NCBI GenBank assembly: GCA_963579025.1 | Contig: CAUZFZ010000027.1 | Span: 1-64,000, forward strand | Source: CAUZFZ01 sp963579025 | GTDB taxonomy: Bacteria > Planctomycetota > Planctomycetia > Planctomycetales > Planctomycetaceae | Length of the DNA stretch: 64,000 nt | Direction of reading: 5' to 3' | In this document: positions 8,504-16,516 of the stretch, piece by piece | Layout of the letters: every line of letters begins with the position of its first letter | Numbering within the stretch: position 1 is the stretch's first letter | Program-made: the position numbers and the translations under genes | Notes under the pieces: model-generated | Database searches by the model: none | Seen by the model: only the letters and a program-made list of their open reading frames with translations | What the model was told of the DNA's origin: nothing

Positions 8504-9838
8504 GTGAACGAAACGCAACGAATCACACTTGGCGCGGCCATACTGCTTGTCGTGCTGCGAATTTCGATTGGCTGGCAGTTGATGTATGAGGGTCTGTGGA
8601 AGATCAAGACGCTGAGATCGCCCACACCGTGGACTTCAGCCGGCTACCTGAAAAATTCTCAGGGACCGCTGCGGGGCGTGTTCCGCAGTATGACCGGCGA
8701 CCCGGACGGGCTCCAACTTGTGGATTATGACACTGTCGCCACGAGCTGGAATGACTGGTACGGCCGACTCAACGCGCACTACCAGTTGAGCGAGGGCCAG
8801 ATTCGCTCCATGGACCGCCTGCTGAACGGCGCGCACTCCATGGTCGGCAAACGTAAGGCCTACGCGGAACCGCTCGCGGCGCTGCCGCCGGGAATTGAAG
8901 ACCTGAACGACGCTACTAAGGTCTCGAAAAAAGTTGCCTGGTTCGACGCGAAAGCAAAGCGGCTGTATGTCGACGGCTCGATGTTCTTGAAGCCCGATGA
9001 GAAGGCGCGGCTTGAGGCTGCCGTCGCAGGACGTCTGGAGGACAAGGACAAGAGCGACGACGTCGCCGTGCAGGAGTATCTCAGGGCGGTTAAACGAGTT
9101 TTCGATCGCCAGAAAAAGGGAATGGGGTTCAGGGATCGATTGCGGGGTGCACTGTTGGGCAACCCGGAACTTGTCGGAAACACCGACTGGCAGCGGCTGG
9201 GAAAAATTGACCAGTACCGCCAGACGCTCAGCCGCTACGAGACTCTGCTGGCCAAAGCCGACGAGGATTTCGAGTGGGATCACCTGCAGAAAACGAAGCA
9301 GCAAGTGTCGACATTGCGAACTGAGGTGACTGGCCCGATCGGGGCACTGGACAATGATCTGAAGCTGGCTGCCCAGAAACTGTTAACGCTGGAACAGCGG
9401 ACGATGGGTCCACCTTCATCCGGCGGCAATTCTCAACAGATCGTCGACAGCATGACGATCGCCGGACTGACGATCCTCGGCCTGCTTCTGATTCTCGGAC
9501 TTGGGACGCGATACGTCGCTATTGCCGCGGCGTTCATGCTGTTCAACTTCTACATGGCTATGCCACCGTGGCCCGGAGTACCGGAGGCTCCCGGCCCGGA
9601 GCACAGCTTTATCATCAACAAGAATCTGATTGAAGTGATCGCGCTGCTGGGTATCGCTCTGATGCCGACTGGGCACTGGTTCGGTCTTGATGGAGTTATC
9701 GGAAATTGCTGTGGACGGAAGTGTGCAGCCAAATCGGTGACGGATGCGGATGTCGATGAGACCGCGACGTCCGAAGCGAAACTGGAAGCCAATGCGAACG
9801 CGTCAGAGACGACCGAAAGTTCTGACGTTGCGACCTGA
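8504..9838 (+). CDS. DoxX-like membrane protein with a large soluble insertion
   Basis: A 444-residue protein with GTG start at 8504. The first helix and following segment (RITLGAAILLVVLRISIGWQ, then YEGLWKI) and the C-terminal helices (TIAGLTILGLLLILGLGTRY, then FNFYMAMPPWPG, IINKNLIEVIALLGIALMPT) match the DoxX/SURF4-like four-helix membrane family. Ordinary DoxX proteins are about 130-180 residues; here roughly 220-250 mainly helical, charged residues lie between helix 1 and the other helices, and an acidic Ala/Glu/Thr tail ends the chain. DoxX proteins have been tied to quinone or redox membrane chemistry, but the role of this expanded version is unknown. Confidence 0.8.
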   Translation: MNETQRITLGAAILLVVLRISIGWQLMYEGLWKIKTLRSPTPWTSAGYLKNSQGPLRGVFRSMTGDPDGLQLVDYDTVATSWNDWYGRLNAHYQLSEGQIRSMDRLLNGAHSMVGKRKAYAEPLAALPPGIEDLNDATKVSKKVAWFDAKAKRLYVDGSMFLKPDEKARLEAAVAGRLEDKDKSDDVAVQEYLRAVKRVFDRQKKGMGFRDRLRGALLGNPELVGNTDWQRLGKIDQYRQTLSRYETLLAKADEDFEWDHLQKTKQQVSTLRTEVTGPIGALDNDLKLAAQKLLTLEQRTMGPPSSGGNSQQIVDSMTIAGLTILGLLLILGLGTRYVAIAAAFMLFNFYMAMPPWPGVPEAPGPEHSFIINKNLIEVIALLGIALMPTGHWFGLDGVIGNCCGRKCAAKSVTDADVDETATSEAKLEANANASETTESSDVAT

Positions 9839-9858
9839 TCACGTCTCTTGCACTAGTT

Positions 9859-9919
9859 CGAATGTGTTCGTTCAGGAGTAGTGCAGAAGACGCGAAACTA
9901 CTGGGGCAAGCCCGGTGGC
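9859..9919 (+). repeat. Dispersed ~62 bp element, copy 2
   Basis: Plus-strand copy of the element at 4246-4308 (minus strand). It contains GCAGAAGACGCGAAACTACT followed by GGGGCAAGCCCGG and lies in the 181-base gap between the DoxX gene and the oxidoreductase. The gap otherwise shows no gene. Confidence 0.7.
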
Positions 9920-10019
9920 GGGAATCCTCTTCGCCTGTTTAAGGACTAGCGGGCTGCCTTGGGCTGGCCATTAAACGAACAACACACACAATTACACTGC
10001 CAATACGGGAGACCTTGAG

Positions 10020-11558
10020 ATGTTGCTGACACCAGAACAGGAAAAGATCGGTCGCGAGAACTTCAATGAATCGGTTGGCGTCAGCCGGCGCGATTTCATG
10101 AAGACAGCCGCTGTCACGACAACGGGACTCGGTGCCCTTTACTTTGGCTACAACAAACTTGAAGGCGACCCGGTTCGCGTTGCTTTCATTGGAACGGGCG
10201 ACGAAGGAAACGTGCTCATCAATGAGCACCCGACCGATTACATGAATATCGTCGCCATCGCCGATCTCCGGCCGGCCAATCGCGAGCGGACGTTTACGGG
10301 ATCGCACCCCGTCGCTCGACGTGGGCTCAATGCAGTGCTTGGTCGTTCAAAGGCGTCCGAAGTCAAAGTCTTCAACAACCACCGTGAACTTCTCGAAATG
10401 AAGGATGAGTTAGGACTCGAAGCGGTGGTCATCGCGGTGCCTCTGAACCAGCACGCCCCGATTGCTCTGGAATGTATGGAAGCCGGTCTGCACGTACTGT
10501 GCGAGAAGCTGATGGCCCAGAGTGTCACCGACTGTAAGAGGATGATTAACACCGCGGACGACAAGGGGCTGATGCTGTCCGTTGGTCATCAGCGACACTA
10601 CAGCGTGTTGTACGACAACGCTTCCTATCTCGTGAACGACCTTGGTGTGCTGGGAGACATTAAGTTCATTCGGGCTCAGTGGCACCGCAACAACAGCTTC
10701 CCCAACAGCGACGCCTGGCAGAAATGGAACAGCGCTGCTAAGGCCGACCGCGAGTTGCTGACGAAACTGGAGAAATCCGGCGAGCTGAAAGACTTCGGCT
10801 ATGACACGGCTCGCAAGCTGATCGATTGGCGGCTGTACAACTCGACCGGCGGCGGACTGATGGCCGAACTGGGCAGTCACCAGATGGACGCTGCGAGCAT
10901 TTTCCTGGGCAAAGTCCACCCGCTGGCCGTTCAAGGTTACGGCGGCAAGAACTTCTTCGGCATGGAAGGTGTCGGACCGGAATCCGCCTGGAAAGACGAC
11001 CGAGACATCGACGACCAGATCTTCGTGACGTTCGAGTTTCCTGGTAAAACTCACGCGAAGAACGACCGCGACGTCAGCGTCGTGACGTACTCGTCCATGA
11101 ACACGAATCGCTGGGAACCTTACGGTGAGGCCGTCTTCGGCAGCCGCGGAACGATCGTCATGAAGACCGAGAAGGAAGCTCTGCTCTACAAGGAAGCCAG
11201 TAAGGACAGCCCGGGCGGAACAGAGCAGCGCATCTGGGTCGTCAGTAACAAAGACGGTGGCCCGGTGCTCGACAGTTACGAAACCAGTGCTCCGTCGGCA
11301 GCGGCCAATGACGCGCAGGCCGGCATGGGCGAGAAGATCAGCCGCGGCTATCGCGAAGAGATGGAACACTTCTGCTACTGCATTCGCACGGGCAACAATG
11401 AGTTGCGGTGTGACGGAACGGTGGCGATGGCAGACGCGATCATGGCTTTGACTGCCAACCTCGCCATGAAGCACAAGAAACGGATCGAGTTCAAGCACGA
11501 GTGGTTCGATCCAAAGAGCGAGGCGGCACCGGAAACGGACCCGGATGTCGTCGGTTGA
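10020..11558 (+). CDS. Tat-exported Gfo/Idh/MocA family oxidoreductase
   Basis: A 512-residue protein. Residues 22-48 form a twin-arginine signal (SRRDFMKTAAV followed by TTTGLGALYFGY), after a 21-residue leader. A Rossmann-type NAD(P) site follows (VRVAFIGTGDEGNVLI), then AVVIAVPLNQHAPIALECME and the family's EKP-like motif as LCEKLMAQSV. The large C-terminal half carries the substrate-binding sheet with GGGLMAELGSHQMDAASIFL, where the conserved His lies. Such exported Gfo/Idh proteins are greatly expanded in planctomycetes and are thought to handle sugars or derivatives in the periplasm; the substrate here cannot be told. The start is the ATG at 10020; the sequence just upstream (GAGACCTTGAG) offers a weak ribosome site. 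Confidence 0.9.
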   Translation: MLLTPEQEKIGRENFNESVGVSRRDFMKTAAVTTTGLGALYFGYNKLEGDPVRVAFIGTGDEGNVLINEHPTDYMNIVAIADLRPANRERTFTGSHPVARRGLNAVLGRSKASEVKVFNNHRELLEMKDELGLEAVVIAVPLNQHAPIALECMEAGLHVLCEKLMAQSVTDCKRMINTADDKGLMLSVGHQRHYSVLYDNASYLVNDLGVLGDIKFIRAQWHRNNSFPNSDAWQKWNSAAKADRELLTKLEKSGELKDFGYDTARKLIDWRLYNSTGGGLMAELGSHQMDAASIFLGKVHPLAVQGYGGKNFFGMEGVGPESAWKDDRDIDDQIFVTFEFPGKTHAKNDRDVSVVTYSSMNTNRWEPYGEAVFGSRGTIVMKTEKEALLYKEASKDSPGGTEQRIWVVSNKDGGPVLDSYETSAPSAAANDAQAGMGEKISRGYREEMEHFCYCIRTGNNELRCDGTVAMADAIMALTANLAMKHKKRIEFKHEWFDPKSEAAPETDPDVVG

Positions 11559-11630
11559 TTGATTGTTCCTGATTGAGACTCTCAGCCCCCCGGCTGCGTA
11601 TCGTTGTCGGGGTGCTTTTCCGGGATCACC

Positions 11631-11738
11631 ATGGGACGCTGGCCGGACAACACTCGCTCGACACTGGCGACCGCGCTGATCATGTTCGTCGTGTTTCCCC
11701 TGCTATGCCTGCTGGCATGGTGGTATGTCCGCGGGTGA
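11631..11738 (+). CDS. Possible 35-residue single-pass membrane protein
   Basis: A short ORF, ATG 11631 to TGA 11738. It has a polar N-terminus (MGRWPDNTRS), one strong hydrophobic helix (LATALIMFVVFPLLCLLAWW) and ends YVRG. The frame is open back to a TTG at 11604, so a nine-residue extension is possible. The clean helix with a positive C-terminus argues for a real small membrane protein, but there is no recognisable family and no clear ribosome site. It lies between the oxidoreductase and the MITE-like element. Confidence 0.4.
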   Translation: MGRWPDNTRSTLATALIMFVVFPLLCLLAWWYVRG

Positions 11739-11776
11739 CCGTCGATCCTGCAATCGTCGCTTTGCGGAAGTCGGGC

Positions 11777-11903
11777 TTGATTGATGATTGTCGGACGGTG
11801 ATTTGCGATCTGAGAAGTGTGTGACTGGTCATGGGCGGGAATGTTGCCCCATGCCGCCTCACTTCGAACATCAACACTCATCAATCGACAATCATCAATC
11901 AAT
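11777..11903 (+). mobile_element. MITE-like element, copy A
   Basis: 127 bases bounded by perfect 17-base terminal inverted repeats (TTGATTGATGATTGTCG at the left, CGACAATCATCAATCAA at the right). The interior aligns with the reverse complement of 40493-40624, including TCACTTCGAA and AACACTCATCAATCGACA, which is a second inner copy of the right end. No ORF inside. The size, terminal repeats and two homologous copies fit a non-autonomous transposable or REP-like palindromic element. The rest of the gap to 12005 shows no gene. Confidence 0.75.
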
Positions 11904-12005
11904 TCTGTCACTCGCAATCCGGCGACAACATGTTGGTCGGAAACACGCGGCACGGTCCTCAGGGGCTCTGTGACCCGTGTTCGCACGGCTTGAGAAAGAA
12001 CGACT

Positions 12006-13301
12006 GTGGCTGAATCGAAGAAAACACCACTGCTGATCATCTTTGTCACAGTCTTCATCGACCTGCTTGGCTTCGGCATCGTATTGCCCCTGCTGCCAAG
12101 ATACGCAAAAGCGTTTGATGCCGGAAAGTGGGAACTTGGCGCCCTGATGGCGTCGTTCTCCGCCATGCAGTTTCTGTTCGCACCAATATGGGGACGCGTC
12201 TCGGACCGTATCGGGCGCAGGCCGATCATCCTGCTGGGTCTGGCCGGTTCGACACTCTCGTATGCCCTGTTCGGTTACGCGTCGAGTCTGGGTGGCAACG
12301 GTCAGATTCTTGGACTCGGAATCCTGAGCTGGCTGTTCATCACACGCATCGGCGCCGGTATTGCCGGCGCGACGATCCCCACTGCTCAGGCCTACATCGC
12401 AGACACCACCGGCCGCAGTGACCGAACAAAAGGCATGGCTCTGATCGGTGCGGCATTCGGTATCGGATTCACATTCGGTCCACTGATCGGCGCGATGTTT
12501 GTCTCATCTGAACAGGGTGGTCCGCCAAGTCCGTACGCGGGCTATGTGGCGGCCGGTCTCTCTGGCGCGGCATTTCTGTGGGCACTGTTGAAGCTCCCCG
12601 AGTCTCTGAAGCCAGGCGAGTCGGTATCGGCTGGTGAATCTCATCTCAGGAATCTCGGAGCTGCGTTCAAAGAAGCCACGATCGGAATGGTGCTACTGGC
12701 GATTTTTCTAACGACGTTCGCGTTCGCTCAGTTTGAAAGCACGTTGTCGCTGTTGACTGAGTCGCTGGGCGAATCCGACAAAGACAATTTCCTCCTGTTT
12801 GCATACGTCGGGCTCGTCCTGACGCTGAGTCAGGGCATGATCATTCGCAGGCTCGCGACACGCATGTCGCCGCAGAATCTGGCGCTGGGCGGAACTGCTG
12901 TGATGATCGTTGGCCTTGCGCTCATCGGTCTGGCTGGACGGAACGGGTCCGTTGGGCAGCTCTACTGGTTTCTTCCAATCGCCGTGATCGGCTTTTCGGC
13001 GGTCACTCCATCTCTGCAGTCACTGCTGTCGTTGCGGACTCCGTCAGATCGGCAGGGGGAAGTTCTGGGGACAGGACAAAGCATGTCAGCCCTGGCACGC
13101 ATCCTGGGTCCCATAGCCGGTATGCGGCTGTTTGATGCCGCGCACGTCGAGTGGCCTTATTGGATGGGTGCCGGCCTGATGCTCGTTGGGCTTGTCCTGG
13201 TGGCAAAGCTACGCGGGGATGCTGGTACCAGTTCTTCTGCCGAGTCAGACAGCGACCAGCCTTCACCCGATGCGGCGGTCTCCAGCGACGATGCATCCTG
13301 A
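12006..13301 (+). CDS. MFS transporter, TetA-like (DHA1 type)
   Basis: A 431-residue, 12-helix major facilitator protein starting at GTG 12006. The N-terminal half shows LLIIFVTVFIDLLGFGIVLP, the family motif between helices 2 and 3 (GRVSDRIGRRPIILLGLAGS), and ITRIGAGIAGATIPTAQAYI with the motif-C-like FGPLIGAMF. The C-terminal half has the second loop (RLATRMSPQNLALGG) and ends in a Ser/Asp-rich cytoplasmic tail. Closest in type to tetracycline/multidrug proton antiporters; the substrate is not predictable, and no TetR-type regulator is adjacent. It converges with the lipoprotein gene, leaving 48 bases between stops. Confidence 0.88.
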   Translation: MAESKKTPLLIIFVTVFIDLLGFGIVLPLLPRYAKAFDAGKWELGALMASFSAMQFLFAPIWGRVSDRIGRRPIILLGLAGSTLSYALFGYASSLGGNGQILGLGILSWLFITRIGAGIAGATIPTAQAYIADTTGRSDRTKGMALIGAAFGIGFTFGPLIGAMFVSSEQGGPPSPYAGYVAAGLSGAAFLWALLKLPESLKPGESVSAGESHLRNLGAAFKEATIGMVLLAIFLTTFAFAQFESTLSLLTESLGESDKDNFLLFAYVGLVLTLSQGMIIRRLATRMSPQNLALGGTAVMIVGLALIGLAGRNGSVGQLYWFLPIAVIGFSAVTPSLQSLLSLRTPSDRQGEVLGTGQSMSALARILGPIAGMRLFDAAHVEWPYWMGAGLMLVGLVLVAKLRGDAGTSSSAESDSDQPSPDAAVSSDDAS

Positions 13302-13349
13302 ATCCACGTGGCTCACGCTCACTTCGAGTAGCCGCACGTTTGGCGCGGC

Positions 13350-13877
13350 TTACTTAGACGCCCTTGGAATCCAGTGCGTGTGTTGCGGCCGAGACACTGG
13401 TGGCACACTGGGGATGATCATTGTCGTCGATGGTGGAGAGTTCGTGTTTTGTACTTCGGTTTCAGGTGCGGGTTCGATTGGCGGTGCCGGCGCGGGCTGT
13501 TGCCCTTGAATGACATCAGACTCGTACATTGGCCCTTCGAAGATCGGGGCCGAGCACGAAGCACATGTGGGCATTGGGCTGCCACAACCACCACAGCCAG
13601 AGAACGATGCTCCGCAGTCCATCCCACCTCCGCAATTTGTGGCCATGCCACCGCTACAGCCGCATCCGGAGGCTGCTCCGCAGTCGCCAAATGATCGAGA
13701 CGCCCCGCATTTTCCGGCTCCACACCCACCCTTCGACCCACAGCCAGAATCGCCGCAGCCAGACGTCTCGGAGACGCACAAAGGACAATGCGGGTCGTAG
13801 CCGCAGCACGTGGAACGGCAGCCGATTAGTGAACACAGACCGGCGAAGGCGACGAGACAGTACAATGTGCGGTTCAT
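13350..13877 (-). CDS. Cys/Gly-rich lipoprotein
   Basis: A 175-residue protein. The start is ATG 13877 with AAGGA about ten bases upstream; the frame extends further but without a signal. The signal MNRTLYCLVAFAGLCSLIGC ends in a lipobox (LIGC), so the mature protein would be anchored through Cys20. The next 85 or so residues hold 17 more cysteines in short GC, GGC and SGC units (for example SGCGDSGCGSKGGCGAGKCG), then a Pro-rich C-terminus (QQPAPAPPIEPAPETE). Function unknown; possibilities are metal binding or a disulfide-stiffened cell-wall component. It is divergent from the metal permease/regulator gene 120 bases away, so they share an upstream region. Confidence 0.8.
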   Translation of the reverse strand: MNRTLYCLVAFAGLCSLIGCRSTCCGYDPHCPLCVSETSGCGDSGCGSKGGCGAGKCGASRSFGDCGAASGCGCSGGMATNCGGGMDCGASFSGCGGCGSPMPTCASCSAPIFEGPMYESDVIQGQQPAPAPPIEPAPETEVQNTNSPPSTTMIIPSVPPVSRPQHTHWIPRASK

Positions 13878-13997
13878 CGGAATATTATCCTTGATCGACC
13901 AGGAATCCGTATTGTCTTCCTGATCGTCATAATCTGACATCAAACTTGAACGATACTGCGGCCGTGGTCTCGGGCGTGGATCGAAGCGAGGACGGCC

Positions 13998-15374
13998 ATG
14001 ACATGGTCAAGCTTGGACACTTGGATCGCTCTGACAGCCGCGCTGGTGGCAATGTCATGTGCTGTGCCGGGTACTTTCCTGGTACTACGTCGTCAGAGCA
14101 TGCTGGGTGACGCACTGAGTCACACCGCTCTGCCAGGCATCGTCGCCGCGTTTCTGTTCGCTCACTGGATGCGCGTGAACGGCTGGTTCAGCGGCGAGGA
14201 CATGGACTCGACGTTCCACGCGATCCTGCTCGTTGGAGCTGTCGCCGCCGGAGTCCTGACCGCGTTTCTCACGGAAACGGTGCAGCGGTTCGGGCGAGTC
14301 GAGAATTCCGCAGCCCTGGGTGTCGTTTACACGTCGCTGTTTGCGCTCGGGCTGCTGCTGATTCGCCTCTATGCCGACGATGTGCATCTGGATGCCGACT
14401 GCGTGCTGTTCGGCACCGTGGAGACCGTTGTCCTCGACTGCGTGGGCGACAGTGATGTTCCGAGGGCCGCGGTACTCAATGCGTCTGTGTTTGCGTTGAA
14501 TCTGATACTCGTGCTGTTGGCCTTCAAGGAACTGCGTCTGACAACATTCGATCCCGCCCTGGCGTCCAGTATCGGTGTCAATGCATCGCTGGTGCATTAT
14601 CTGCTCATGGCGGTCACAGCGGTGACGCTTGTCGCGGCGTTTCAGAGTGTCGGGAGCATTCTGGTGATCACAGTCCTGATCGCACCCGCGGTGACGGCCT
14701 GGCTGCTGACGGACCGAATGCATCTGATGCTCATCCTGTCGATTTCCATCGCCGGACTGAGCGCGTTGCTGGGTCACTTGATGGCGATCACGGCTCCGAC
14801 GCTCGTGTTTCAGCCGCTGGGTTTTGAAACCGTCCGGGACACGAACACGGCCGGAATGACGGCTCTGGCGTGCGGGCTGCTGTTTGTGCTCGCGCTGCTG
14901 TTCAGCCCGCGTAAGGGCGCGGTGTCGCACGTTGTCCGACAGACTATGCTTGGATTTCGGATTGGCTGTGAGGACCTGCTCGGGTCGTTGTATCGGACGG
15001 AAGAGAGTGGCTCGGCGAAGCCGCAGCCACCGGTTGAAGTCTGGTCCCGTGCGCTGCGCCCGATCATGGATCGAATCGTGCTCTGGCGCTTGAGCCGTCG
15101 CGGACTCATTCGCCCGGCAACAGCCGGCTGTGAACTCACCGAGACAGGCCGCATCGAAGCCGAACGACTGGTGCGCTCACATCGACTGTGGGAATCGTAC
15201 ATGGCCCGGCATTTTGAATTGCCCCCCGATCATCTGCACGAAGTCGCTCATCGCGTTGAGCACTACCTGGACGAACCGCTGCTTGACCAGATCGACGACG
15301 AATTGCAGCAACCGGGAGAAGATCCGCACGGACGATCAATCCCACGTTCGAAGCGCCCGTCTGACGGTGCGTGA
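13998..15374 (+). CDS. Metal ABC transporter permease fused to a DtxR-type regulator domain
   Basis: A 458-residue fusion. Residues 1-300 are an ABC-3 family permease (Mn/Zn/Fe type, as in TroC/MntB/ZnuB) with about eight or nine helices: CAVPGTFLVLRRQSMLGDAL, LGVVYTSLFALGLLLI, SVGSILVITVLIAPAVTAWL. From about residue 320, after FRIGCEDLLGSLYR, comes a DtxR/MntR-like region: a winged helix (WRLSRRGLIRPAT, CELTETGRIEAERLVRSHRL) and the metal-binding dimerisation part (LHEVAHRVEHYLD, then DPHGRSIP, matching the CPHGxPIP of DtxR). This TroC-TroR-type fusion is known in some bacteria. No ATPase, second permease or solute-binding protein gene is present on either side, which is unusual. It probably moves Mn, Fe or Zn across the inner membrane, and the fused domain may sense metal on the cytoplasmic face. 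Confidence 0.88.
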   Translation: MTWSSLDTWIALTAALVAMSCAVPGTFLVLRRQSMLGDALSHTALPGIVAAFLFAHWMRVNGWFSGEDMDSTFHAILLVGAVAAGVLTAFLTETVQRFGRVENSAALGVVYTSLFALGLLLIRLYADDVHLDADCVLFGTVETVVLDCVGDSDVPRAAVLNASVFALNLILVLLAFKELRLTTFDPALASSIGVNASLVHYLLMAVTAVTLVAAFQSVGSILVITVLIAPAVTAWLLTDRMHLMLILSISIAGLSALLGHLMAITAPTLVFQPLGFETVRDTNTAGMTALACGLLFVLALLFSPRKGAVSHVVRQTMLGFRIGCEDLLGSLYRTEESGSAKPQPPVEVWSRALRPIMDRIVLWRLSRRGLIRPATAGCELTETGRIEAERLVRSHRLWESYMARHFELPPDHLHEVAHRVEHYLDEPLLDQIDDELQQPGEDPHGRSIPRSKRPSDGA

Positions 15375-15462
15375 GTGTGTCAGATTCACCGTTGCTGCAA
15401 TCACCCGGATTGCCCGGTGAACGACGCCGCTGCGCGGCAGTCAGCTATGAAGAGACAGAAAA

Positions 15463-15507
15463 ATGGATGACAGAAAGATGACGGCATGGCATTTTTCTGT
15501 CATCCAT
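15463..15507. repeat. Perfect 14 bp-arm hairpin between the permease and the truncated PQQ gene
   Basis: ATGGATGACAGAAA (15463-15476) pairs perfectly with TTTCTGTCATCCAT (15494-15507) around a 17-base loop; GACAGAAA also occurs once more just upstream (15454). It lies in the 147-base gap between two converging genes, where no coding sequence is seen. It could be a bidirectional terminator or the footprint of a small palindromic repeat. Confidence 0.6.
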
Positions 15508-15521
15508 GTTTCCGTCAGCAA

Positions 15522-15701
15522 TCACCCTGACATCGCCACCTGGGCAGCGTGATATGGCTGCTGCGGTCTCCACGTGATAGGAACAGGCTCCGGATCCGGA
15601 CTGATGCCCGAACCATTGGGACCGCGAAAGCGAGTCCAGTCGCCTGCAAGTGCGGACGTTGCGAGGCCCAACACCAGCAACGTGATGAGTGATCGGTTCA
15701 T
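15522..15701 (-). pseudogene. Truncated PQQ-like beta-propeller protein (N-terminal fragment)
   Basis: A 59-codon ORF (start ATG 15701) that encodes a good signal peptide (MNRSLITLLVLGLATSALAG) followed by DWTRFRGPNGSGISPDP and PVPITWRPQQ. This is the standard start of planctomycete PQQ-binding-like repeat proteins, which are normally about 400-500 residues long. After ITW the expected stretch (PxxNVxWKxxLPG...) is lost, an unrelated tail follows and the frame stops. The propeller itself is absent from the neighbouring DNA, so this is the 5' remnant of a deleted or interrupted gene. Expression of a short secreted peptide cannot be excluded. Confidence 0.7.
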
Positions 15702-15913
15702 CAACGGATTTCTCCCAGGTCGGCTCGGCGTTTCACGGACCGTCGTGTGTTCGTCGGATAAGGGGAGAGTAAACACCGGCAGAACCAGTGCGGACCGGTC
15801 GCGTCCGTGTATTTCCGCGAAGCGGTGAGCGAAAAGAGACATGATTCGCTACGTGGCATTCTTAGTCGTTCTGCGTAGACTGAATCTACTTGAGTCATGC
15901 CGGAGGAAATCAG

Positions 15914-16369
15914 ATGAAAACTGCAGCGAGTATTGAGATCGACCGGCCAATCGACGAGGTCTTCGATTTTACCATCCATCACGTGGCCGAATGGAGCCTT
16001 ACCGTCGTCGAGGACGTGCCGATTGACATTAAGCCAGAGGGAGTCGGATCGACTTTCCGCTGTGTGACCCAGGATCACGGCAAGATTATGGAGTTTCAGG
16101 GCCTGGTGACTTGCCACGATCCACCGAATCTGTCCGCCTGTCAGCTCATTGGATCGAGCTTTGATATCGACGCCGTATACACGTTCGAGGACCTGTCGGG
16201 TCGCACACGAGTTACGGTGGAATCAACAGTGACTCCGAAAGGCTTCATGAAGGTTGTCTTCTTTCTGATCGGCTGGGCCGCGAAGGGTTCCGGCTGCAAG
16301 GCTCAGCACAACGAACTCGAAAGCCTGAAGCAAATCCTTGAATCCCGGGAAGCCGGCGTGTCAGATTGA
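15914..16369 (+). CDS. SRPBCC/START-like fold protein
   Basis: A 151-residue protein. ATG 15914 is preceded by GGAGG with a seven-base spacer, which decides the start over a frame that opens at 15890. The N-terminus KTAASIEIDRPIDEVFDFTI is the typical first strand and helix of polyketide cyclase/SRPBCC domains, followed by GVGSTFRCVTQDHGKIMEFQ and DAVYTFEDLSGRTRVTVEST. It ends with a long C-terminal helix (HNELESLKQILES). Such single-domain proteins bind hydrophobic ligands in a deep pocket; the ligand is unknown. The region after the stop (16367-16433) can fold into a multi-branch structure that includes AACGCGA-CGTGC-TCGCGTT. Confidence 0.85.
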   Translation: MKTAASIEIDRPIDEVFDFTIHHVAEWSLTVVEDVPIDIKPEGVGSTFRCVTQDHGKIMEFQGLVTCHDPPNLSACQLIGSSFDIDAVYTFEDLSGRTRVTVESTVTPKGFMKVVFFLIGWAAKGSGCKAQHNELESLKQILESREAGVSD

Positions 16370-16516
16370 CACCCGCGTCTCGCGCTTCTGAAGTACGCGA
16401 AGTTCAAACGCGACGTGCTCGCGTTGCGGGTGCTGACATGATGTCTCCCTGACCGGATCGCGCGGATCGGTCGCAACCTCGCTTAATAGACAAGGCCATC
16501 TGGCCAGGACGAAGAC

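Noticed and set aside
10410..11498. 362-codon antisense ORF
   Set aside because: Opposite the well-recognised Gfo/Idh oxidoreductase; composition shows only the mirrored codon bias.
11574..11584. TGAGACTCTCA palindrome upstream of the small ORF at 11631
   Set aside because: Too short (5-1-5) and not near a known iron gene.
10020..11904. TTGATTGATTG right at the oxidoreductase stop (11552 onward) as a third MITE copy
   Set aside because: Only about ten bases resemble the terminal repeat and the interior does not align.
14085..14930. 281-codon antisense ORF rich in His/Arg/Gln
   Set aside because: Opposite the membrane helices of the ABC permease; the hydrophilic bias is the antisense image of hydrophobic codons.
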